A stretch of 64,000 bases of DNA. It comes from Parapedobacter sp051400755. GTDB taxonomy: Bacteria; Bacteroidota; Bacteroidia; Sphingobacteriales; Sphingobacteriaceae. How positions within the stretch are numbered: the first letter of the stretch is position 1; every line of letters starts with the position of its first letter. The stretch lies in NCBI RefSeq assembly GCF_051400755.1, contig NZ_JBLFFL010000001.1:1302001-1366000 (forward strand), written 5' to 3'. The notes beneath the pieces were generated by a model, which was not told where the DNA came from, did no database searches, and worked only from the letters and a program-made list of their open reading frames with translations. Below, piece by piece: positions 26,316 through 35,869 of the stretch. The position numbers and the translations under genes are program-made.

Positions 26316-27455
26316 ATGGAACACGAAGACATAAAAGACTTGCTGAAACGATACCTCGCAGGTGAATGCACGCCGGAGGAACGCATCCGCGTGGAGCAGT
26401 GGTATGAGCAGCTGGAGATCAATCCAGAAGGACTTTCTCGACCGCAGCTGGAAGATGCCGTTGCCGAGGTACGGAGCCGACTGGCTCTTAAACCCGCCCA
26501 CAGGGTCATGTGGTATCGTTATGGGGCTGCCGTTGCGGCAGCAACCCTTGTTGCCACGATCACCTATTTCTATTTTGCCCAGCCTAGTCAGGTGGGTTCA
26601 GACACACCTGCCCTAGCCACTGCACAGCAGGATATCGCTCCGGGCGGAAATAGAGCCATCCTGAAACTGGCCGATGGTACCGAGATAACGCTTGATGACC
26701 GTCAAGATGGGAAAGTCGCCCAGGAAGGAGGACATTCCATCTATAAAAATACCGACGGCGAATTAGTATATCAACTTGCGGATCAGAGAAACACCGATGC
26801 CGGAATACCCAAATTCAATACTATGAGCACGCCCCGCGGCGGACAGTATCACCTAGTGCTGCCCGACGGCACAAAGGTTTGGCTGAATGCGGCTTCAACA
26901 TTGACCTACGCCGTCAGCAAGTCGGCAAATGAGCGGCTGGTAACGCTGGAAGGAGAAGCCTATTTCGAAGTGACGAAAGATCCGCGCAGACCGTTCCGGG
27001 TAAAATCCAAAGGCCAGGTAGTGGAAGTGCTGGGCACCCACTTCAACATCAACAGCTATGCGGATGAACCGGATGTAAAAACCACGCTGGTAGAGGGACT
27101 GGTCAAAGTGATAGAATCTAACCACCAACGGATGGTGATGCTCCAGCCCGGCCAACAAGCAGCCCTGAGCGGCAGCAGCCGCCTGTCCGTAAGACCAGTA
27201 AACACAGCGGATGCCATAGCCTGGAAAAACGGCAAATTCAATTTCAACGATTCGGACATCGGATCTATCATGCGGCAGCTATCCAGGTGGTATGATGTGG
27301 AAGTCATTTTTGAAGGAAAAATGCCCAATATCACCCTATGGGGTGGGATGTATCGCAACACGAATGCCTCCAAGGCGCTGGAGATATTACTGTTTTACGA
27401 TTTAGATTACCGCATTGAGACGGTCGACGGCGCCAAGCGCATCGTCATTCAATGA
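26316..27455 (+). CDS. FecR-family anti-sigma factor
   Basis: The 379-residue inner-membrane protein holds the sigma factor in the cytoplasm and senses the SusC STN domain in the periplasm. A cytoplasmic N-terminal helical domain (DLLKRYLAGECTPEERIRVE) is followed by one membrane segment at about residues 70-88, then the FecR beta-domain (FNTMSTPRGGQYHLVLPDGT; VWLNAASTLTYAV; LEGEAYFEVTKDPRRPFRV) and the C-terminal domain with the LSRWYDVEVIFEG motif. I chose the ATG at 26316; an in-frame GTG lies at 26289. The spacing sigma - FecR - SusC is classic. Confidence 0.93.
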   Translation: MEHEDIKDLLKRYLAGECTPEERIRVEQWYEQLEINPEGLSRPQLEDAVAEVRSRLALKPAHRVMWYRYGAAVAAATLVATITYFYFAQPSQVGSDTPALATAQQDIAPGGNRAILKLADGTEITLDDRQDGKVAQEGGHSIYKNTDGELVYQLADQRNTDAGIPKFNTMSTPRGGQYHLVLPDGTKVWLNAASTLTYAVSKSANERLVTLEGEAYFEVTKDPRRPFRVKSKGQVVEVLGTHFNINSYADEPDVKTTLVEGLVKVIESNHQRMVMLQPGQQAALSGSSRLSVRPVNTADAIAWKNGKFNFNDSDIGSIMRQLSRWYDVEVIFEGKMPNITLWGGMYRNTNASKALEILLFYDLDYRIETVDGAKRIVIQ

Positions 27456-27533
27456 TAAAACAGATGTTTAACCCTAAAATAACAACAATATGGAACACGT
27501 AACCTAATACAAAATCCAATGTGCTCAAAAAAA

Positions 27534-27561
27534 ACGTCTCCTGACTGCCATCAGAAGACGT
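27534..27561 (+). promoter_or_regulatory. Hairpin in the fecR-susC leader
   Basis: ACGTCTCCTGA (27534-27544) and TCAGAAGACGT (27551-27561) pair over 11 positions with one mismatch around a 6-nt loop. It lies 72 bp before the susC start in the 177-bp gap after fecR. There is no T-tract after it, so it is more likely a leader or processing structure than a terminator. Confidence 0.4.
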
Positions 27562-27632
27562 AAACGATCGAGCGAATGATTCAACTAACGATTGACACGC
27601 TAATAAACTACTAACTCAATATTGCAAAGATA

Positions 27633-30600
27633 ATGAAATTACTATTTCATGCAACGGCCATGGCACCAAGATGGCCGCTCCCATCTGAATTCATTCAATG
27701 GAAATTCACTATGAGATTCAACATTATAGTCGGTTTACTGCTTTCGATATTTATCCAGGTAAGTGCATCTACCTATGCACAGAAAGTATCACTGGATGTA
27801 AAAGACATACCCTTGGGCCGGGTATTCAAGCTGGTTGAAGACCAAACCGGTTATGTGTTTGTGTACGATGATGTGAGCTTCAAAAAGCAAAAAGTCAGCC
27901 TCGCCGTACAGCAGGGCACTATCGAAGAGGTACTTGAAGCCAGCCTGCAAGGCCTTCCCGTGTCCTACAAAATCGTCGAGCGCAATATCCTTCTTAAACG
28001 AGACGAAAGCAAGCTCAAAATCCGGGTGGCGGCCATTCAACAACCTAACTTGATCACCGGCAGGGTAAGCGATTCGCTTGATAATCCGCTGCAAGGCGTA
28101 AGTGTTGCCGTAAAAGGCGCGCCGCGTGGGATATCCACCGATCAGGAAGGGCGGTTTCAGATATCGGCTTCCCAAGGCGAGGTACTGGTATTCAGCCTGA
28201 TGGGCTACCAGCAGCGTGAGGTAACTGTCAGCGGGCAAGGCAGCATCAACGTGGTGCTTAAAGTCGCGGTTTCAGACCTGGACGAAGTGGTGGTGGTGGG
28301 CTACGGCACGCAGCGGAAGGAAAACCTGACCGGCGCGGTCACCCAGCTGAGCGGCGAAAGGCTTCAGAACCGCTTTGTCACCAATATCAGTCAAGCGCTC
28401 CAAGGGCAGGTAGCCAATTTAAATATCCACCAATCGGGTGGCGGCGCCCCCGGTGCGGCTCCAACCATCAATATCCGGGGTTATACGGGATTCGGAGGAA
28501 CAGCGGCTCCGTTAGTTGTGATTGACGGCATTCAGGGAGGGAACCTGAACGATATCAACATGAATGATGTGGAAAGCGTTTCCGTTTTGAAAGACGCTGC
28601 TTCTGCCGCCATTTATGGCTCCAGTGCTCCGTACGGCGTGATCCTGATCACGACCAAAAAAGGGAAAGTAGGACAGAAGCCGACCATCACATACAACAAC
28701 AATTTCGGGTTTGCCCATGCCATCAACCTTCCGGAAACGATGAGTTCGCTGGATTACGCTACGTTCTGGAATGAGGCCGCCGACAATTCTCAGGCTGCGC
28801 ACTGGGTCAACGATGAACAATTACAGCGTATCAAAGACTATTTAGAGGGAAAAATAACCGACGAAACGATTGTAAATCCGGCCCCGGGTACAGACGCATG
28901 GCTTGCAGGAAATGCAAATCATGACTGGTATGATATTCTACTCAGGAATGCCTCTTTCAGTCACCAACACACCGTTGGCATGTCCGGCAACGCCAACAAA
29001 ACCAGTTATTACGTGGGGCTGGGGTATGTTTCGCAAGGTGGCGTATGGAAAGGCCTCGATGACCATTTTAAAAGGTATAATGCCCGAGCTAACCTTTCGT
29101 CGGAACTCACCGATTGGCTCGATTTCAATTTCAGAGGCGCTTTTACACGGGGAAACACCTTCAACCGCTCTACAGCAAATGGAGGGACAAGTATCATGGA
29201 ACGACTAACTTGGTTAAGACCATGGGATCCAGTAACTTATCCTAATGGAACGAAGCATGCACAGTTTACGATCATGTCGGATCAAGGAGGTAAAGTGCTG
29301 AATGAGGCAGACAATGCCGTATTGACCGGTGAGTTTGTTTTCCATCCCTTGCCAGGATGGGACATTACGGCCAATTATACCTATGATGGAAGATACATAC
29401 AAGCATCCAACCATACACCTGTGATCAACATTTATAACAGTCCCAGTGGACCCACGGGTACCCCAGGCAACATTGGTGGTTCGCCAAATTCATTCTCCCG
29501 TTCCTTCAGCCGCAACCAGCATCACACGGTAAACGCCTTTTCTTCTTATGAAAAGCAGTTAGAAAACCACTATGTTAAAGTCATGGCCGGTTTTACGCAG
29601 GAGTTGACAGACGTCACATCGATGGACGGCAGCAATAACTACCTATTTTCAGACAACGTGCCCTCATTGTCATTGTCATACGGCCCTTCTCCCAGCATCG
29701 GCGATAACGCTTGGCAGTTGGCTATCCGTGCTTGGTTCGGTAGAATCAATTATAACTATAAAGAAAAATACCTGATAGAATTCAATGGTCGGTACGATGG
29801 CTCTTCCAAGTTTCTGAAGGATTCGCGTTACAACTTCTATCCGGGCATATCGGCGGCATGGTTGCCTTCCAAAGAAGCGTTCTGGTCCGGAATAGAACCG
29901 GTGGTCAATTCGTTTAAGATCCGCGCATCATACGGCTCCCTCGGAGACCAGTCGGTCGTAGGAACCTATCCGTTTTATCCGTCTTTGGGCGTGGTACGGT
30001 CCACGTCCAACAATTGGTTGTTCGGCGGTGCGCGGGAGTCGTCTGTCAATGCACCGGGATTGGTCAATCCGTTGCTGACTTGGGTGACCACGACCACGCT
30101 GGACTTCGGTACCGACCTGACTTTTTTGCGAAATCGCTTAAATGTCAGTTTTGACTGGTACCAGCGTTATATGGACGATTATATAGGACCTGCCGAATCA
30201 ATGCCTGCGTTTCTGGGTACCGGCGTTCCCGGCACCAATTCTACCGCAGTGGAGACCAAGGGGTTCGAGCTCACTGTGGGTTGGCAAGATCACATCAACG
30301 ACTTTCACTACGGCGTTAACGCCGTGTGGAGCGACTACCGTGGTTTCGTAAGGAAATATCCAAATCCGAGTAGGCTAAATAACACCTGGTATGTCGGTCA
30401 GGAAATGGGGGCTATCTGGGGGTATGAAACGGTGGGCCTGTTCCAATCGGAGGAAGAAATTGCCGCCGCCCCGTCGCAAAACCTATTGCATTCCAGGTGG
30501 ACTCCAGGCGATGTACAGTATGCGGACCTGAATGGCGACAACGTGATTGATTGGGGTGAGAATACGATAGACAATCCCGGCGACCGAAAAGTCATTGGCA

Positions 30601-31133
30601 ATACGACACCCCGCTATTCATTCGGCGTAAATATGAACGCCCAATACAAGGGCTTCGACCTGACCGTATTCTTACAGGGAGTAGGCAAGCGTGATGTGTT
30701 TCCGGGCAATCGCGCCACCCGTTTCTGGGGGATCGACGGCGTGGGGGGGCCGACACAAAGCACGGGATTGGTGCAACATCTTGACCGATGGAGCGCAGAC
30801 AGTCCGGACGGGTACTATGCCAAGAACTATGCAACTGACGAAAATCTTAAAAACAGGCAGATGCAAACCCGGTATCTGCAGGATGCTTCTTATCTGCGTA
30901 TAAAGAATCTCCAACTAGGCTATAGCATCCCGGTCAGTTGGAACAGGCAAATAGGCAGCCAGAAAGTTAGGTTTTTTGTCAACGCCGAAAATTTGGTCAC
31001 CGTCACTAACCTCATCAAAACCCTGGACCCTGAGTTTTCGAACACCGCAGGCCTTGCCTATATGGGATCAGTGGATGGCAACCTGTACCCCCTGCAACGC
31101 ACCTGGGCTTTCGGTTTGAATATAGCTTTCTAA
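27633..31133 (+). CDS. SusC/RagA-family TonB-linked transducer with STN domain
   Basis: This 1166-residue outer-membrane importer can also signal. After a signal segment (MRFNIIVGLLLSIFIQVSAS at residues 27-46, cleaved near STYAQ) comes an STN domain (VSLDVKDIPLGRVFKLVEDQ onward, to about residue 127) that contacts FecR, then a carboxypeptidase-like beta domain (ITGRVSDSLDNPLQGVSVAV), a TonB-box-like DLDEVVVVGYGTQRKENLTG, a plug with VLKDAASAAIYGSSAPYGV, and the barrel ending TWAFGLNIAF. The start at 27633 fits related proteins, which carry about 25 extra residues before the hydrophobic core; ATG 27711 is the alternative. SusD follows after 24 bp. Confidence 0.95.
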   Translation: MKLLFHATAMAPRWPLPSEFIQWKFTMRFNIIVGLLLSIFIQVSASTYAQKVSLDVKDIPLGRVFKLVEDQTGYVFVYDDVSFKKQKVSLAVQQGTIEEVLEASLQGLPVSYKIVERNILLKRDESKLKIRVAAIQQPNLITGRVSDSLDNPLQGVSVAVKGAPRGISTDQEGRFQISASQGEVLVFSLMGYQQREVTVSGQGSINVVLKVAVSDLDEVVVVGYGTQRKENLTGAVTQLSGERLQNRFVTNISQALQGQVANLNIHQSGGGAPGAAPTINIRGYTGFGGTAAPLVVIDGIQGGNLNDINMNDVESVSVLKDAASAAIYGSSAPYGVILITTKKGKVGQKPTITYNNNFGFAHAINLPETMSSLDYATFWNEAADNSQAAHWVNDEQLQRIKDYLEGKITDETIVNPAPGTDAWLAGNANHDWYDILLRNASFSHQHTVGMSGNANKTSYYVGLGYVSQGGVWKGLDDHFKRYNARANLSSELTDWLDFNFRGAFTRGNTFNRSTANGGTSIMERLTWLRPWDPVTYPNGTKHAQFTIMSDQGGKVLNEADNAVLTGEFVFHPLPGWDITANYTYDGRYIQASNHTPVINIYNSPSGPTGTPGNIGGSPNSFSRSFSRNQHHTVNAFSSYEKQLENHYVKVMAGFTQELTDVTSMDGSNNYLFSDNVPSLSLSYGPSPSIGDNAWQLAIRAWFGRINYNYKEKYLIEFNGRYDGSSKFLKDSRYNFYPGISAAWLPSKEAFWSGIEPVVNSFKIRASYGSLGDQSVVGTYPFYPSLGVVRSTSNNWLFGGARESSVNAPGLVNPLLTWVTTTTLDFGTDLTFLRNRLNVSFDWYQRYMDDYIGPAESMPAFLGTGVPGTNSTAVETKGFELTVGWQDHINDFHYGVNAVWSDYRGFVRKYPNPSRLNNTWYVGQEMGAIWGYETVGLFQSEEEIAAAPSQNLLHSRWTPGDVQYADLNGDNVIDWGENTIDNPGDRKVIGNTTPRYSFGVNMNAQYKGFDLTVFLQGVGKRDVFPGNRATRFWGIDGVGGPTQSTGLVQHLDRWSADSPDGYYAKNYATDENLKNRQMQTRYLQDASYLRIKNLQLGYSIPVSWNRQIGSQKVRFFVNAENLVTVTNLIKTLDPEFSNTAGLAYMGSVDGNLYPLQRTWAFGLNIAF

Positions 31134-31157
31134 AAAACATGTAAGCAGAAAAATAAA

Positions 31158-32966
31158 ATGAAAAATATTAACTATTTGGTATGGATGATCCTGATTGTCG
31201 GATTGTCTTCATGCAGCGATGATTTTCTGGAACGTGCCCCGTTGGCTAACATCAGCGATCCGGACTTCTGGAAATCGGCAAACGATTTGAAACTTTATAC
31301 AAATAACTTTTATAACCAGGACGGTTTATTGCCTCTCCGCAATGGGTATGGCTATGGGAGCCATCCTTATACAATCGATGCGGCGGATGGCACCGATGCT
31401 TTTATCGCTTTGGACTACAATCGCAGGATGAACGGCGAGAATACCCTGCCTGAATCGGGCGGGGGATGGTCAGCGGGCGACTGGGGTTTATTGCGTAATA
31501 TCAACTATTTCCTGGATCATTACCGCCTATCGGACGAACCGTGGGATAATATCAAGCAGTACGCGGGAGAAGCGCTGTTCTTCAAGTCCATATTCTATTT
31601 CAACAAAGTGCGCACTTTCGGCGACGTCCCCTGGGCTTCGACCACCGTCCAGCTAGATTCCGAACTGCTTTTTGCCGCTCGGCTACCACGCGATCAGGTC
31701 GTTGATTCCATCATGCGTGATCTGGATCTGGCAGTGGAGTACCTGCCTGCCCGGGCCGGTGGAGGCTGGACGGGCCGCGTTACGAAAGAAACGGCTCTGG
31801 CGTTACAAGCCCGTATTGCTCTGTATGAAGGCACGTGGGAAAAATACCATGCATTGAAGAATACGCCGTTCAACGTAGCGGGTTCTGACGGCACAAAATT
31901 TATCCAAAAAGCGGCCGATGCTGCTGATGCATTGATCGCTTTGGCCGAAGCCAACGGCTTTCCGGCGCTTGACAATATAGGTATTGAGAACGGGTACTGG
32001 AAACTGTTCAATCAACGGGATTACAGCAACCATAAGGAAGTGATGCTCTGGCGTAAATATTCCGTGGCAGAAGGCCAATACCACCGGTGGCTTTATGTGA
32101 CCCCCTGGGGAGGGTCGGTGGGACTGACCAAGAATATGATTGAGTCCTACCTCTGTACAGATGGAAAACCGATCGCTGTTTCTCCCTTATATCAAGGAGA
32201 CCAAGATCTGCAAACAGTGACCACCAACCGTGACCCTAGACTGGATCAAACGATCTACGTAGACGACGGTGAACATTGGCAGTGGGAGGGACGGACCCTT
32301 TTTACCACTCCGACCTTTGAGGGAGACAACGCCTTGAAATGCGTGACGGGTTATCAGCTGTACAAGGGGCATGACTCAAGCCCTGCGGGTTATGAAGAAC
32401 GGCGGGGGAGCGGTGCGGGTTTGTGTACTGCCGGACAGATCTATTTCCGCTATGGCGAGACGTTGCTGATCTACGCAGAAGCCAAGGCAGAGCTGGGTAC
32501 GATCACCCAAAGCGATATCGACAAAACGGTAAATGCGCTCCGGCAAAGAGCTGGCATGATCGGATTGCTGAACATGGCTGATATTGCAACGGATCCCAAT
32601 TGGGAGTTTTCCGGCATCTCCCCGCTATTGCAGGAAATACGCCGTGAGCGGAAAGTGGAACTGATCGGCGAAGGTTTCCGGCGTGACGACATCTTCCGCT
32701 GGGCTGCGGCCGATGAACTAATGGCCGGTAAAAGACCGCTTGGAGCCATCAAGAAGCAATGGGAAAATTATCCCGGTACTGCGGAAGGTTTCCAACAGGC
32801 AGTAGCTGATATCCCCGTCAATTCAGCGGGGTATATTGATCCTTATCAACCGTTCGGTATATTAAATGGCGGGTACCAGTTTAATTTGGGAAGGGATTAT
32901 CTATCCCCCATTCCCGCAAACGAACGGGTACTGAATCCGAATTTAACGCAAAATCCAGGCTGGTAG
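31158..32966 (+). CDS. SusD/RagB-family outer-membrane binding lipoprotein
   Basis: This is the ligand-binding partner of the upstream SusC. The 602-residue product has a lipoprotein signal (MKNINYLVWMILIVGLSS then Cys), an early ERAPLANISDPDFWKSANDL segment, an extended SusD helical domain (YAGEALFFKSIFYFNKVRTF; ETLLIYAEAKAELG; RRERKVELIGEGFRRDDIFR) and the classic ending NLTQNPGW. It is longer than the SusD at 5.1-6.6 kb, mainly through inserted loops that often shape the ligand site. The ligand cannot be deduced. The SGNH hydrolase gene starts 13 bp later. Confidence 0.94.
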   Translation: MKNINYLVWMILIVGLSSCSDDFLERAPLANISDPDFWKSANDLKLYTNNFYNQDGLLPLRNGYGYGSHPYTIDAADGTDAFIALDYNRRMNGENTLPESGGGWSAGDWGLLRNINYFLDHYRLSDEPWDNIKQYAGEALFFKSIFYFNKVRTFGDVPWASTTVQLDSELLFAARLPRDQVVDSIMRDLDLAVEYLPARAGGGWTGRVTKETALALQARIALYEGTWEKYHALKNTPFNVAGSDGTKFIQKAADAADALIALAEANGFPALDNIGIENGYWKLFNQRDYSNHKEVMLWRKYSVAEGQYHRWLYVTPWGGSVGLTKNMIESYLCTDGKPIAVSPLYQGDQDLQTVTTNRDPRLDQTIYVDDGEHWQWEGRTLFTTPTFEGDNALKCVTGYQLYKGHDSSPAGYEERRGSGAGLCTAGQIYFRYGETLLIYAEAKAELGTITQSDIDKTVNALRQRAGMIGLLNMADIATDPNWEFSGISPLLQEIRRERKVELIGEGFRRDDIFRWAAADELMAGKRPLGAIKKQWENYPGTAEGFQQAVADIPVNSAGYIDPYQPFGILNGGYQFNLGRDYLSPIPANERVLNPNLTQNPGW

Positions 32967-32979
32967 TTGTTAGGACTGT

Positions 32980-34062
32980 ATGCGAACCATCCAAAACATT
33001 AAACTGATACTTCTGTGTTTCATCCCGTTTGGCACCTCGGCACAGCTGGTTTATCACAATGCAGACGCGTTCCCGTTGTCCGGAAAACTATCTGACGCAA
33101 CGGAAACGCGCTATGAGCGGCTTCCATCGGCATTGCATGCCACTGCCCGCCCACCCGTGTGGGACCTGGGAAAAAACACGGCCGGGCTATACATCCGCTT
33201 CCGCTCCAACAGTAGGGCCATCGGACTGAAGTGGCAATTGCGTCAAAACGGCCTGATGTCCCACATGGCGCTCACGGGTATCAAGGGCTTTGATCTGTAT
33301 TGCCTGGAGAATGACGATTGGGTGTATGCCGGTACGGCGATACCCGATAACGCCACGGAAAACGAAGCAATGGTCATCGCCGATATGGACGGAAAGGACA
33401 AGGAACTGATGCTCTACTTCCCGCTTTACGACGGTGTGGCGGCGCTTGAGATCGGCGTTGATTCCGCTTCCTTCATTTCGCCTCCCGAGGTTCGCCTGCC
33501 ACGCGCTGATGCACCGGTGGTGTGCTACGGCTCCAGCATCCTACAGGGCGGCTGCGCTTCCCGCCCCGGCATGGTGCATACCAGTATTTTGTCGCGCCGC
33601 CTGAACTGCGAGTTTATCAACCTCGGCTTCAGCGGCAACGCGTTGCTGGATTATGAGCTAGCGGAACTGATAGCCCGTAGCGATGCATCGGTCATCGTGC
33701 TTGATTTTGTGCCAAACTCAAACGCTGAGCGTATCTACGAAAGGATGGAAACATTCTATTCCTTGATACGCAGCAAACAGCCCAACACGCCCATTCTTTT
33801 CATTGAGGCACCGGATTTCCCGGGGGCAAGGTATAATCGCCACAGAGATGACGACATCGTGGCAAGGAATAAAGCGCTGCACGAAGTATTCGACCGCATC
33901 AAGACCAAGGGTGATGCTCTTGTGGAGCTGCTTTCGGCAGACACCGCCATTGGCCACGACAATGAAGCCACGGTAGACGGTACGCACTTTACCGATTTGG
34001 GGTTCATGCGTTACGCAGACTACCTGTATCCTTATCTCAAGAAACACCTAGCGGGTAAATAA
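32980..34062 (+). CDS. Secreted SGNH/GDSL hydrolase with N-terminal GxDLY-type domain
   Basis: This likely carbohydrate esterase is secreted (signal MRTIQNIKLILLCFIPFGTS then AQ). Residues ~30-165 form a beta-sandwich with the GFDLY motif at 103-107, known from Bacteroidota GxDLY hydrolases. Residues ~175-358 form the SGNH domain: block I is YGSSILQGG with probable nucleophile Ser186 (GSS instead of GDS), block II NLGFSGNA, and block V VDGTHFTDLGF with the catalytic Asp-His. The enzyme would remove acetyl or similar ester groups from the glycan imported by the adjoining SusCD; the substrate is inference. Confidence 0.87.
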   Translation: MRTIQNIKLILLCFIPFGTSAQLVYHNADAFPLSGKLSDATETRYERLPSALHATARPPVWDLGKNTAGLYIRFRSNSRAIGLKWQLRQNGLMSHMALTGIKGFDLYCLENDDWVYAGTAIPDNATENEAMVIADMDGKDKELMLYFPLYDGVAALEIGVDSASFISPPEVRLPRADAPVVCYGSSILQGGCASRPGMVHTSILSRRLNCEFINLGFSGNALLDYELAELIARSDASVIVLDFVPNSNAERIYERMETFYSLIRSKQPNTPILFIEAPDFPGARYNRHRDDDIVARNKALHEVFDRIKTKGDALVELLSADTAIGHDNEATVDGTHFTDLGFMRYADYLYPYLKKHLAGK

Positions 34063-34082
34063 ATCATTAAAACACACTTAAT

Positions 34083-35822
34083 ATGAAAAAATTAATAATT
34101 CTACTTGTACTGACCGGAGCGTTGATTCCGGCTTTGGCGCATGATATGCCTCAAAAAAAACCCAGTAGCTACCGCATCATGTTAAATGCTGACGTCTCCG
34201 ACTCGGAGAAATGGGCTGCCAAAGAGCTACAGCAATCATTCTACAAAATAAGCGGGGAATACGTGACCATTCAAACCGCTGATTCCAAGGAAAAGTATGA
34301 TGGAAACAAGGTTGTGCTGGGTTATAACGATGCCGTCAAAGCAGCGACAGGCAATCCGGCTCCGGATGATGACGATGAATCTTTTCACTATTTCAACAAA
34401 GGCAAGGATATCTTTATCTATGGCGGGAAGCAGCGGGGCACCATGTATGGCGTGTTTTCGTTTCTGGAAAATGAATTTGGATGCAGGTGGTATTCGCCGC
34501 TTGTTACGGTGATTCCCCGCAAGGAGAAACTCGTTTTCGGAACATATGATTACAAAAGCTCCCCGGCAATACAGGTACGGAACGTCTTATATTTCGAGGC
34601 ATTGGATCCCCTTTGGGCGGCAAGGAACAAAATGAACGGGAGGATGGATGCCTATCATAATGAGCATGTGCCCGGCGGCGTAGAAACATACTGGGGAGGG
34701 CACAATTTTTTTCTGCTGGTACCGCCGGAGGAATTCTATGATCAACACCCGGAATACTACAGCCTCATCGATGGCAAACGTGTTCATGACCGAGCGCAGT
34801 TGTGCCTGAGCAACAGAGACGTGCTGAAGATCGCTACGGAGCGTTTGAAAAAACAAATCAGGCAACAACCGAATCACATGATCTATGATGTTTCGCAGAT
34901 GGATTGGGATAATCCCTGCCAATGCGACAAATGCCAGGCCATTGTTAAAAAAGAGGGCGCGGAGTCCGGCATTGTGATCTGGTTTGTAAATCAGGTGGCC
35001 GAGGCGATCGAAAAAGAATTTCCGGATAAGTATGTCGGTACATTTGCCTACCGGTATACCAAGAACCCGCCGCTACATATCAAACCCCGAAAAAACGTGG
35101 TTGTCCGCTTGTGTTCTGATAATGTATGCAGAGCACATGACCTACAGTCGTGCGAGCACAACAAGGCCTTCCTGGGATTTATAAGCAAATGGGCGGCGAT
35201 TTCTCCACAGCTTTACATATGGGACTACGTGGTCAATTTCAGCCATTATGCCATGCCCTTCCCAAACATCGCTACGCTACAGCCCAATATCAAAACCTAT
35301 CAGGAAAACAAGGCTATCGGCATCATGGAACAGGGCGATCACAACGGCCGGGGTGGCGAATTTGCCGAACTGAAAACCTATCTTCTCGCAAAATTGCTGT
35401 GGAATCCGGATATCGATACGGAAGAGGTGATAGAAGACTTCATGGATGGCTTCTATGGCCGGGCGGGAAAATATATCAAGCAATATTTTGACCTCACGCA
35501 GGCACTGGTGACCCCAGAAGTGCGCATGGGCATGTATTTTAATGCCGATCATCCGATGTATACCGATGAATTCATTAATACATCTTTACAGCTGTTTGAC
35601 GATGCGGCTAAGGTGGCAGATGACGATGCTATCGTGGCAAGGGTGAAACTATGCTCGTTGCCAGTCTTATACCTGAAATGCATGCGTCACCCCGTGATGT
35701 CCCGCAACGACGGCACGTACGCCGAAGTACTGCGGATAATAGAAAAGGAAGGTGTGGTATTTTTGGCGGAACGGTATCAAACCGTCGAACAATTCACGAA
35801 ATTTATGGAAGAAGCTGAATAA
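34083..35822 (+). CDS. DUF4838-family secreted protein, probable glycan-active enzyme
   Basis: The 579-residue product has a signal peptide (MKKLIILLVLTGALIPALA), an N-terminal alpha/beta domain (WAAKELQQSFYKISGEYVTI; FIYGGKQRGTMYGVFSFLEN) like the small domain preceding GH20, GH67 and GH84 barrels, and then the DUF4838 region with VSQMDWDNPCQCDKCQ (Cys cluster), FAYRYTKNPPLHIKPRKNVV and IMEQGDHNGRGGEFAELKTY. DUF4838 proteins are common in polysaccharide loci and are thought to be glycoside hydrolase-like, but I cannot name catalytic residues. It follows the SGNH gene by 20 bp. Confidence 0.85.
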   Translation: MKKLIILLVLTGALIPALAHDMPQKKPSSYRIMLNADVSDSEKWAAKELQQSFYKISGEYVTIQTADSKEKYDGNKVVLGYNDAVKAATGNPAPDDDDESFHYFNKGKDIFIYGGKQRGTMYGVFSFLENEFGCRWYSPLVTVIPRKEKLVFGTYDYKSSPAIQVRNVLYFEALDPLWAARNKMNGRMDAYHNEHVPGGVETYWGGHNFFLLVPPEEFYDQHPEYYSLIDGKRVHDRAQLCLSNRDVLKIATERLKKQIRQQPNHMIYDVSQMDWDNPCQCDKCQAIVKKEGAESGIVIWFVNQVAEAIEKEFPDKYVGTFAYRYTKNPPLHIKPRKNVVVRLCSDNVCRAHDLQSCEHNKAFLGFISKWAAISPQLYIWDYVVNFSHYAMPFPNIATLQPNIKTYQENKAIGIMEQGDHNGRGGEFAELKTYLLAKLLWNPDIDTEEVIEDFMDGFYGRAGKYIKQYFDLTQALVTPEVRMGMYFNADHPMYTDEFINTSLQLFDDAAKVADDDAIVARVKLCSLPVLYLKCMRHPVMSRNDGTYAEVLRIIEKEGVVFLAERYQTVEQFTKFMEEAE

Positions 35823-35862
35823 CATTGAAACAAACAACAATAACATTGAAACAAACAACAAT
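35821..35862. repeat. Exact 21-bp tandem duplication in an intercistronic space
   Basis: AACATTGAAACAAACAACAA plus T (35821-35841) is repeated exactly at 35842-35862, beginning inside the stop codon of the DUF4838 gene and ending 7 bp before the ATG at 35870. It looks like recent replication slippage. Confidence 0.85.
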
Positions 35863-35869
35863 TTTAACC

